NCBI RefSeq assembly: GCF_022012475.1 | Contig: NZ_JAKLWS010000003.1 | Location: 214,578 to 278,577 of the forward strand | Source: Rhodohalobacter sulfatireducens | GTDB taxonomy: Bacteria; Bacteroidota; Rhodothermia; Balneolales; Balneolaceae | Direction of reading: 5' to 3' | DNA: 64,000 bases | Shown here: piece after piece, positions 57,591 through 64,000 of the stretch | Numbering within the stretch: the stretch's first letter is position 1 | Layout of the letters: every line of letters starts with the position of its first letter | Program-made: the position numbers and the translations under genes | Notes under the pieces: model-generated | What the model was told of the DNA's origin: nothing | What the model saw: the letters and a program-made list of their open reading frames with translations, nothing else | Database searches by the model: none

Positions 57591-57637
57591 GACTACGAAT
57601 CAGGCGGTTACAAGTTCGAATCTTGTCGGGTGTACTT
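57591..57637 (+). repeat. Right attachment core: 3' part of a tRNA-Arg(ACG)-like gene
   Basis: Identical over 47 bp to 17384-17430 and in the same orientation; the copies start 40,207 bp apart. Again the 5' half of the tRNA is absent, so both copies are fragments. Together they bound the integrated element. Confidence 0.85.
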
Positions 57638-57641
57638 TTCT

Positions 57642-57680
57642 AAAACCTGCTTAATATCTTTTAGGCAGGTTTTCTTATTT
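57642..57680 (+). terminator. Terminator hairpin after the right tRNA fragment
   Basis: AAAACCTGC and GCAGGTTTT arms with a 14-base loop and a T-rich tail. It occupies the same place as the hairpin after the left core. Confidence 0.65.
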
Positions 57681-57728
57681 ATTGGAACCCTGAAAGTGGT
57701 TTCATTCTGTGGAAGTCCGTATCTATAA

Positions 57729-58427
57729 TTAAAACAACTCCGCTTTTTGAATAAGTTCTTCCCCATTATTTCGAACATTGTTAACGGCTTTACTTACTAC
57801 ATACTCAGAAATGGCATCATCCGGATAGGGTCGTAAAAAATCCGTAAGATATTCTGCATCTTTATTATTTGGATTCAGCCAGTCATTAAACTCTTCAGGA
57901 TGCAGGATTACAGGCATACGGTCATGGATATTCTCCATTATTTTATTAGGGGAAGTGGTAATAATAGAATACGATCTTTTTGCGGATTTATCCTCGGGAG
58001 CTAAATCCGAGTATATGCCGGCAAATCCCATGAATGAATGATGTTCAGGATAGATATAGTGAGGAGTTTTATTTCCCTTTTTGCCCGTCCATTCATAAAA
58101 ACCACTGGCCGGTATAATACATCTCCTTTCGGCAAAAGCCTTTTTCCACATCGGTTTTTTTGTAATTGAATCATCCCGGGTGTTGATCGGCAGAAAGGGT
58201 TTCTTGCCGGGTTTTGGTTTCCATCCCATATATCCCCAATGCATAGATTCCAGGATTCTCTTTTTATCCTTATCCTCGTAAGAAACCGGCATCTCATGAG
58301 TTGGAGCTACATTGAAGTGAGAAAACCGATCATCCGAATTCAATTGAATCAGGTCAGTTTCATTTACATTCAGAAATTCCTCTATCTCTTTGATTTTTTC
58401 GCATGATAACGTATATCGTCCGCACAT
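57729..58427 (-). CDS. SRAP-domain (YedK/HMCES-type) DNA-protein crosslink protein
   Basis: A 232-residue SOS-response-associated peptidase. It begins MCGRYTL, where Cys2 is the residue that links to abasic sites in single-stranded DNA once Met1 is removed. Conserved NVAPTHEMPV, WGYMG, ARCIIPASGFYEW-type (here RRCIIPASGFYEW) and IHDRMPVIL segments follow. It protects abasic sites at replication forks. It lies outside the element, on the opposite strand to the fucI operon. Confidence 0.92.
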   Translation of the reverse strand: MCGRYTLSCEKIKEIEEFLNVNETDLIQLNSDDRFSHFNVAPTHEMPVSYEDKDKKRILESMHWGYMGWKPKPGKKPFLPINTRDDSITKKPMWKKAFAERRCIIPASGFYEWTGKKGNKTPHYIYPEHHSFMGFAGIYSDLAPEDKSAKRSYSIITTSPNKIMENIHDRMPVILHPEEFNDWLNPNNKDAEYLTDFLRPYPDDAISEYVVSKAVNNVRNNGEELIQKAELF

Positions 58428-58541
58428 AACCAGGTTGTTTTATTCATGAGTGTTCTAATTCAATGTAAATGGATCAGCTTTAATAAACCATCAGAGATGG
58501 ATGATGAATTCGTTTTGCAGAATTGAGAAACAGGAGGAAAT

Positions 58542-58597
58542 AAAAAAGTGCCTGCACTTCGGAGCTCCGAGGTTTCGGAGCTTAGAAGTGGGCCCGG
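58542..58597. repeat. Flank repeat, copy A (tRNA-end/terminator-like)
   Basis: A 56-bp block matching 62400-62455 at 53 of 56 positions. On the minus strand it reads CCGGGCCCACTTC, then a stem (CTCCGAAACCTCGGAG) and a short AAGTGC/GCACTT hairpin ending in TTTTTT, as in the end of a tRNA gene plus its terminator. The preceding AAGTCTCACCGGGCCCAC is what a tRNA-Lys or similar 3' end would give. Another shared block follows at 58696-58727. Confidence 0.6.
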
Positions 58598-58695
58598 TGA
58601 GACTTTCCCGAATGTATTCGGGACTACAAATTGAATAAGGTACTTAATTATTGACTTATTTTGTTAAAAACGTCGATTTAATCATGTTGCACCTA

Positions 58696-58727
58696 CCGGA
58701 ATGGGCACTGCTGAGAGGGTTTCATTA
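58696..58727. repeat. Flank repeat, second block of copy A
   Basis: CCGGAATGGGCACT with GAGAGGGTTTCATTA, 29 of 32 positions identical to 62695-62726. AAACGTCGATTT occurs upstream of both blocks. Confidence 0.55.
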
Positions 58728-58737
58728 TGATAAAGTT

Positions 58738-59520
58738 TCATTTAAAAGAATACTGTTTGACTAAATCCGAAAACCGTTCAACCTTTTTTACGTCAGAATG
58801 TTCAAAAAGAAAAGGCCTCACATCTTCTGCCATTTCTTTCATATATAATTGATCACATTTGTCAAGGATCTCTTCTTTTACAGCATCTGGATTTGATATG
58901 GAGAGTTTTGCATTCAGGTAACTGTAGTTTGGTTTAATATCTCTACTCATCAAAAGTACCAGGTCAAAGAAATCTCTTCCTTTGTTTCGTTTTCGATTGA
59001 TAATCGCATAAATTTTCTGAGCCATTAATAAGGAAAGTGGCGTTGTCAGTATCGTGGTAAAAACATCAAACTTGTTTAAGATGTGTCTCTCAGGTTCGTA
59101 ATCAAAATGTTGAGGTTCTGTATCCAGTTGGATGAGTATTTTCTCTTCACTGTGGCCGGATAATCCTTCTTCAAAAAGCAATCCTGGAAATTTAATGTGG
59201 CAATGCCAGGCCCCCTTCATCACTGTCTTTAATTCAACCTCGTATCCTTCTCGTTCCAGTTGTTTCTCAATTTCGGTTGCGATGTCCTGAAAAGCATCTT
59301 CGTCCAGATCAATGTTATCGAAATCCAGGTCCTCCGAGAACCGGTTATTTCCGTGCACAATTCGAAGACAGGTGCCACCCAGGAAACATAAATGGGTTGC
59401 ATATTTGCTTTCAAAAATGATCTCCAAAATTTTGTATTGAAGGTATTCCCTGAGTAAGAATCTTGGGAATCGATGTAGGTTCTCCGGGTAAAACGGTTGT
59501 ATTTCACGTAGGGTTAACAT
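58738..59520 (-). CDS. AbiEii/AbiGii-family nucleotidyltransferase toxin (second pair)
   Basis: A 260-residue protein with the nucleotidyltransferase core CFLGGTCLRIVHGNNRFSEDLDFDNID (GG...S-E-D-L-D-F-D) near residues 46-72. QKIYAIINRKRNKGRDFFDLVLL is the conserved C-terminal helix of AbiEii toxins. Its ATG overlaps the 3' end of the AbiEi gene by 17 bp. It is unlike the BREX-embedded AbiEii copy except for the fold. Confidence 0.88.
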   Translation of the reverse strand: MLTLREIQPFYPENLHRFPRFLLREYLQYKILEIIFESKYATHLCFLGGTCLRIVHGNNRFSEDLDFDNIDLDEDAFQDIATEIEKQLEREGYEVELKTVMKGAWHCHIKFPGLLFEEGLSGHSEEKILIQLDTEPQHFDYEPERHILNKFDVFTTILTTPLSLLMAQKIYAIINRKRNKGRDFFDLVLLMSRDIKPNYSYLNAKLSISNPDAVKEEILDKCDQLYMKEMAEDVRPFLFEHSDVKKVERFSDLVKQYSFK

Positions 59521-60127
59521 CCAGAAACTCTTTTAATGTGGTAAGTCTTTTTACTAATGCTTTTGAACCGATATGAGATGCATATGTATCGACCTTTTCC
59601 ATGGATAAGCTGTTGTTCATCTCTGTTGAATTCCAGCGCAACGATTCAAAATCATCCGGTTCGTCAATCTCATGATGTAAATAGAGATAATCGATCACTG
59701 TTTTTTCCGGTTCAGCGATTGCAAAATGGTGATTGTTCCACTCCTCCAGGTGGTAACCAAAAAAGAGGGCCGGTTGGATATGTCGATAGCTGAAGCTTCC
59801 CAAAGGTGTATCAAACGACTGGGTTTTACGGGATGAACAGGATGTAACCTGAAAAACCCCTTCAGGAATAAAACCATACCAGGATAAAGCAGATTCTAAT
59901 GAGATGTAAGAGGGACTATAAAGTTCATTTGCCGCAAAAAATAGGTATCGTTCATTGACAGAGTTACCTGTAAAAAAATAAAATCGGTTTCTTAACTTTT
60001 GGATGTATCCTTTTTCCTGCCACTCAACGAGCCTCCGGGAATCGAAGCCGGGGAAATGCTTTTCAATCTCCCTGATCGAAAAAACCGGGAAGGCGTTCAT
60101 TTCGTCATGGAATTGCCGATAATTCAT
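59504..60127 (-). CDS. AbiEi-family antitoxin (second pair)
   Basis: A 207-residue protein with a winged helix-turn-helix at the N terminus (FSIREIEKHFPGFDSRRLVEWQEKGYIQKLRNRFYFF). The AbiEi C-terminal domain follows (SPSYISLESALSWYGFIPE, IAEPEKTVIDYLYL). It lies upstream of and overlaps the toxin gene, the standard order. It should repress its own promoter in the 270-bp gap shared with the divergent glycoside hydrolase gene. Confidence 0.88.
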   Translation of the reverse strand: MNYRQFHDEMNAFPVFSIREIEKHFPGFDSRRLVEWQEKGYIQKLRNRFYFFTGNSVNERYLFFAANELYSPSYISLESALSWYGFIPEGVFQVTSCSSRKTQSFDTPLGSFSYRHIQPALFFGYHLEEWNNHHFAIAEPEKTVIDYLYLHHEIDEPDDFESLRWNSTEMNNSLSMEKVDTYASHIGSKALVKRLTTLKEFLDVNPT

Positions 60128-60398
60128 ATATGTTTCTATTTTTTGTTAAAAATAACAAATTTTAGAAATAAAAATTAATTAGAGTTGATGATTTTAAAAT
60201 TATCAACTTAAAAATCCATTGTTATTTGATTGGCTTTTGAATTCGCGTTACATAACAATTTTTTTTCTGTCGGAAATATATGTGGACGAAACTATCTTTC
60301 ATTTCCAGCTCATTTATTAAATTTGTTTCTTGCAGATAAACCGAAAACTGTCGCTGCTTAAACATCGGATTATTGACAGGCTCAAGTAATTCTATTTT

Positions 60399-62276
60399 AT
60401 GAATGTTTCAATTTTAAAAAACCTGAGTCCAAACCTATTCATGCCTTACCGTTTACTATTTCCAGCGTTGTTCATCCTACTTTCATGCTTTGTACTAAGT
60501 TGTGATTCGGATGGCTCGAATACAAGAACAGTTCAAAAAGGCCATGCTCTTACCTTGTCTTTTGAAGGGCCTATGACGTCTGAAGACGCGGAGGTTAATC
60601 CCTTTCTAAATTATTTGTTGTTTGTTGAGTTTGAACATGAGGAACATCAAGAAACGATTCGAGGATTTTATGCAGCCGATGGAAATGCAGCAGAAACAAG
60701 TGCAACCTCGGGAAATACCTGGCAGGTTCGATTCAGTCCTGGCCACCCCGGTATCTGGACATATAACGCTACCTTATTCAAAGGTGACAGTGTTTCTGTA
60801 AAACAACGTCAAGATGAGGCTGATCAAATAGAAATCACAAACAGCCAGGGAACATTTGAAGTGTTGAGTAACGGAGACTCTGACAGAGATTTCCATGACA
60901 GGGGAAAACTCATCGCTTCAAACGGATACCTTCAATTCGAAGATTCAGGGACTTATTTTTTGAAAGCAGGGTCGGATAGCCCCGAAAACTTCCTGGCTTT
61001 TCAGGGGTTTGACGATACCTACCGCATTGCTGCGAGTGATAAAGAAGGGGAGGCACAGACGGATAGCGAAATCCATTCCTATGAGCCTCACATCCAGGAT
61101 TGGAATCCGGGAGACCCTACCTGGCAGGACGGTAAAGGGAAGGGGATCATCGGTGCCGTGAATTACCTCGCTTCGAAGGGAATGAATGCTGTTTATTTTC
61201 TTACGTTAAATATTCAAGGAGATGGAAAAGATGTATGGATGTTCACGACCCCGGAGGATTTTACCCGTTTTGATGTAAGTAAACTGGATCAGTGGGAAAT
61301 ACTTTTTCAGCATATGCAGGCAAAGGGAATCCTATTACATGTCGTACTTCAGGAGACAGAAAATGAAACACTCCTGGATGGAGGAGATATGGGGCCTGTC
61401 CGGACTTTATATTTTCATGAACTCATTGCACGTTTTGGCCATCATCCGGCGCTGATCTGGAATCTCGGGGAAGAAAACGGCCTAGCTCCCTGGGTAACAA
61501 CCGGTGCACAGACCGACCGTCAGCGAAAAGAGATGGCTACATTTTTCAAGGAGAATGATCCGTATAACCACCCTGTGGTCATACACACTCTCCCCAATGA
61601 AGAGCTTCGGGCCCCTGTTTTAGATAGCTTGCTCGGTTTTCCCCATCTGGATGGTATTTCGTTACAGCATCACGAACGAACGACTGCTCCTGAGACCGTT
61701 GAAAGATTGAAAGAACAATCTAAGCAAAGCGGTCATGAATGGATGGTAACTATGGACGAAATTGGGATGTGGCATACCGGTGCTAAAGTGGATACGGCAG
61801 ATATCAGTCACCCTACTCTTACCAGGTATGCATTATGGGGTACCTTGCTATCCGGAGCTGCGGGGGTTGAATGGTATTTCGGGGCCCGAAGTCCGCATAA
61901 TGATTTAACGTCCGAAGATTGGCGGCAGAGAGACCGGCTTTGGGAGATAACAAACCATGCAAAGGCATTTTTTGAAGAATATCTTCCTTACTGGGAGATG
62001 GAACCGACCCATCATTTGGTAAATGCAGAGGGTGCGTACTGCCTCTCAAAAACGGATTCGCTATATGCGCTGTACATACCTGACTTTACAGAGGCAGGCC
62101 TGGATTTAACGGATGCCACAGGACAGTATCAGATCCGCTGGTTCAACCCATTTGAAGGAGGTCCACTTCAAGAGGGTTCCGTGGACCAAATTTCAGGCGG
62201 GAATCAACAATCCCTGGGCGTACCCCCCTCGAGGTTAAATGAAGACTGGGTTTTGCTGGTCGAGAAAATAGAATAA
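60399..62276 (+). CDS. DUF5060 glycoside-hydrolase-like lipoprotein
   Basis: A 625-residue lipoprotein (signal FILLSCFVLSC, acidic DSDGS after it). Residues about 45-155 form a DUF5060 beta-sandwich (LTLSFEGPMTSE, FSPGHPGIWTYNATL). A TIM-barrel-like region follows, with NAVYFLTLNIQGDGKDVWMF, HPALIWNLGEENGLAPW (candidate catalytic glutamate) and WMVTMDEIGMWHTGA. A collagen-binding-like C-terminal domain ends the protein. It probably hydrolyses an extracellular glycan. It has an unusually wide distance from other sugar genes and lies outside the element. Confidence 0.75.
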   Translation: MNVSILKNLSPNLFMPYRLLFPALFILLSCFVLSCDSDGSNTRTVQKGHALTLSFEGPMTSEDAEVNPFLNYLLFVEFEHEEHQETIRGFYAADGNAAETSATSGNTWQVRFSPGHPGIWTYNATLFKGDSVSVKQRQDEADQIEITNSQGTFEVLSNGDSDRDFHDRGKLIASNGYLQFEDSGTYFLKAGSDSPENFLAFQGFDDTYRIAASDKEGEAQTDSEIHSYEPHIQDWNPGDPTWQDGKGKGIIGAVNYLASKGMNAVYFLTLNIQGDGKDVWMFTTPEDFTRFDVSKLDQWEILFQHMQAKGILLHVVLQETENETLLDGGDMGPVRTLYFHELIARFGHHPALIWNLGEENGLAPWVTTGAQTDRQRKEMATFFKENDPYNHPVVIHTLPNEELRAPVLDSLLGFPHLDGISLQHHERTTAPETVERLKEQSKQSGHEWMVTMDEIGMWHTGAKVDTADISHPTLTRYALWGTLLSGAAGVEWYFGARSPHNDLTSEDWRQRDRLWEITNHAKAFFEEYLPYWEMEPTHHLVNAEGAYCLSKTDSLYALYIPDFTEAGLDLTDATGQYQIRWFNPFEGGPLQEGSVDQISGGNQQSLGVPPSRLNEDWVLLVEKIE

Positions 62277-62399
62277 TCAAATTCACTAAAATCTTCTGAT
62301 TCCACCTGTGGACGACCAGACTGAACCACGGAGTATACCTTCGCAAGATCAACGCTCAGATCGAAATTAAACGGCTAAGAGTGGATAGAGGAAATGGGC

Positions 62400-62455
62400 A
62401 AAAAAGTGCTTGCACTTCGGAGCTCCGAAGTTTCGGAGCGTAGAAGTGGGCCCGG
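62400..62455. repeat. Flank repeat, copy B
   Basis: Matches 58542-58597 at 53 of 56 positions in the same orientation, 3.86 kb away, and carries the same GGGCCCACTTC end and terminator-like hairpins on the minus strand. Confidence 0.6.
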
Positions 62456-62694
62456 AACTCCTACGCACGAGGCTTCGGAGATCAAGGGGGACTTGAACCG
62501 CGAAGCACTGCTTCGCAATATCAACGCTCGGATCGAGATTAGAAGAATACAAATTGCATAAGAGACAAAGGCAGAAATGATCGTTATTCAGCAGGATATG
62601 AAAAACCGACCAATCGATTATGAGTGTACTTATAAATTGAATTAATAATTTTTAAACGTCGATTTTGAAGATCTTGTACCCACTAATGTACCCA

Positions 62695-62726
62695 CTGGAA
62701 TGGGCACTAGTGAGAGGGTTTCATTA
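62695..62726. repeat. Flank repeat, second block of copy B
   Basis: CTGGAATGGGCACT with GAGAGGGTTTCATTA, matching 58696-58727 at 29 of 32 positions. Two GTACCCACT motifs precede it directly. Confidence 0.55.
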
Positions 62727-63049
62727 GGCTAAATTGCCAACAAATCTTTCTTAGAAATAGATCTATCATCTTCAAACTAAAAAAAGCTTGACTAAAGTTG
62801 ATATTATTCAACTTGCCATACTTGGTTGATTATTCAAAAAACTGCTAAATTCTTATTTAAACCTTAAATTCTTGCTCTTATTTATTAAGAAAAGATTTTT
62901 ATCAATAGTTCGTTGCAAATGTAATTCATTGTTGAAGACAACTTATTTATTTGCAATCAATTGACCAATTTTAAGCGAAGTTTTCGAATATTAAACCTTT
63001 GCTATTAAATATGATAACTTTATAAAGAATCTATAGCGTTCAACGATCT

Positions 63050-64000
63050 TCAAGAAAGGTCCAAAAGTCTTTGTATATATTTATCTTCTATTTTTTTGTT
63101 GTATTTGGAGGCAAGATTGCGCATAATGGACACTAAAATTTTTATTTGATCTAATTTTTTTATTTGATTTTTATATTTATCAAGTGTGCGATTGAATACA
63201 ATCTCTTCGTCTAAAAGAGCTGCGCATATCAACGTTATTTTATTTATAAGAATAATATTGCTAAATACGATTTGATTTTTTGTTGCTTGTTCAATCTCAC
63301 TATAAGCCTCATTAATTTTACCGTTCATCAAATTAATTGAAATCGACAAATAAATTTTCTCACTTTCGTTAAGATAATCCTGCTTCACGAACTTTAATTT
63401 TATTTCTTCAAATAATTGGTTTTTTTTGATAATTTCCCATTCGTTAAGTGCAATTAATTGTTGGATAATAACATTCAACTCAATTATCCCAAAATCATGT
63501 TCGGGAAGTATTTCCTCAATCATTGATGCTGCTATGTCTTGATTTCCTGCTAAATATTCTCTTTCTGCTAGCTCAATATGCACTTCTGGGAATCTTTCAA
63601 GAAAAAGTTGTGCACTAGCTATATTTATTTTTCGTAAAGCATCATATGCATGTGATAAAACACTCAATTTATAAATAGGGGGGGCAATTTCCGCTGCCCT
63701 TTCATGCCACCGAAAAGCCCATTCCCAATTCTTCTTTTCTTCGGATAATGCTGCAGCATGTGATATAAAATTAAATGAAATATCTCTGCTGTCGTCCCAT
63801 GCTTTCTCGAATTCGCCCATTTGTATTTGAAAAAGTACTTTGTACCCATTCCATTTCGACGCTTCACCAGGGTAGCGTTCCTGAATTGCCTCTAATGCAT
63901 CTAGGATCTCTATCCAGCGTTTCTGCTCATATTGATAATTAAGCCATGCCGTGGCAGATTCAGAGCTAGCTCCTTTCTCCAATGCTAATCTCAAAGCATC
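63050..64000 (-). CDS. TPR-like helical repeat protein (C-terminal part, cut by window edge)
   Basis: About 316 residues, open to the window edge: the two codons before the TTG at 63994 are in frame (Asp-Ala), so that TTG is not a real start. Repeating helix pairs of the TPR type are seen (WLNYQYEQKRWIEILDALEA, EKAWDDSRDISFNFISHAA, WAFRWHERAAEIAPPIYKLS). The last third is rich in Ile and Lys and less regular. Function unknown; such proteins act as scaffolds, often with glycan or secretion genes. Confidence 0.6.
   Translation of the reverse strand, partial: DALRLALEKGASSESATAWLNYQYEQKRWIEILDALEAIQERYPGEASKWNGYKVLFQIQMGEFEKAWDDSRDISFNFISHAAALSEEKKNWEWAFRWHERAAEIAPPIYKLSVLSHAYDALRKINIASAQLFLERFPEVHIELAEREYLAGNQDIAASMIEEILPEHDFGIIELNVIIQQLIALNEWEIIKKNQLFEEIKLKFVKQDYLNESEKIYLSISINLMNGKINEAYSEIEQATKNQIVFSNIILINKITLICAALLDEEIVFNRTLDKYKNQIKKLDQIKILVSIMRNLASKYNKKIEDKYIQRLLDLS

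Larger units (their letters stand above)
62277..63049. other. Non-coding region with flank repeats
   Basis: About 770 bp without a gene. It has the second copy of the flank repeat (62400-62455 and 62695-62726). An internal duplication CTTCGCAA.ATCAACGCTC occurs near 62341 and 62512. A T-arm-like GGTTCAAGTCC is seen on the minus strand near 62490-62500, and GTACCCACT appears twice before 62700. The last 300 bp are AT-rich with nothing recognisable. Confidence 0.5.

Noticed and set aside
63050..63994. A complete gene starting with TTG at 63994
   Set aside because: The frame stays open to the window edge; the TTG has no supporting ribosome site, so the gene is taken as truncated.

Overview
The window looks like accessory DNA from a marine-type, AT-rich member of the Bacteroidota/Balneolota/Rhodothermota group. 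Supporting signs are a SusC/SusD pair, TonB-dependent uptake, weak Shine-Dalgarno use, N-terminal CarboxypepD_reg/plug architecture, and a sulfatase/sialidase-type carbohydrate locus. The species call is inference. No rRNA and no complete tRNA was seen.

Region 1 (1-17383) is a defence island. On the minus strand runs a BREX type 1 operon, brxA-brxB-brxC-(AbiEi-like/AbiEii-like pair)-pglX, with pglX cut by the left edge. Next come a PD-(D/E)XK-like protein, two small unknown genes followed by a small membrane gene broken by an in-frame TAA, two GYF_2-domain membrane proteins, and a HEPN/AbiU2-like protein. About 3.4 kb without convincing genes follows; it contains a strong terminator hairpin and a cluster of about ten TTTCTAACC units in both orientations.

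Region 2 (17384-57637) is bounded by two identical 47-bp direct repeats, each the 3' part of a tRNA-Arg(ACG)-like gene followed by its own terminator. A tyrosine integrase starts just inside the left repeat. Integrase arm-like motifs occur near both ends. I read this as one 40.2-kb integrative element. It carries a replication/maintenance module (integrase, DNA-binding proteins, primase-helicase, iteron-like repeats). A defence module follows (Cas4/RecB-like DUF2779 nuclease, membrane protein, DRT-type reverse transcriptase with a structured upstream RNA, type I restriction-modification with an embedded Abi gene, TIR protein, ArdC/ImmA-like zincin). The third module is a complete-looking carbohydrate utilisation locus (LacI regulator, SusC/SusD, PhyH dioxygenase, sulfatase, three sialidase-like propellers, NHL propeller, DapA-family aldolase, sodium symporter, FGGY kinase, L-fucose isomerase). 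Five perfect copies of TGTAAWCGRTTACA tie the locus into one LacI regulon. Neither 47-bp repeat is preceded by the 5' half of the tRNA. Region 1 is therefore probably part of a second element in tandem, with the intact tRNA to the left of the window.

Region 3 (57638-64000) is the right flank: an SRAP/YedK protein, a second AbiEii/AbiEi pair, a DUF5060 glycoside-hydrolase-like lipoprotein and a partial TPR-like protein. Two copies of a repeat about 3.9 kb apart bracket the AbiE pair and the DUF5060 gene and look like scars of older integration events.
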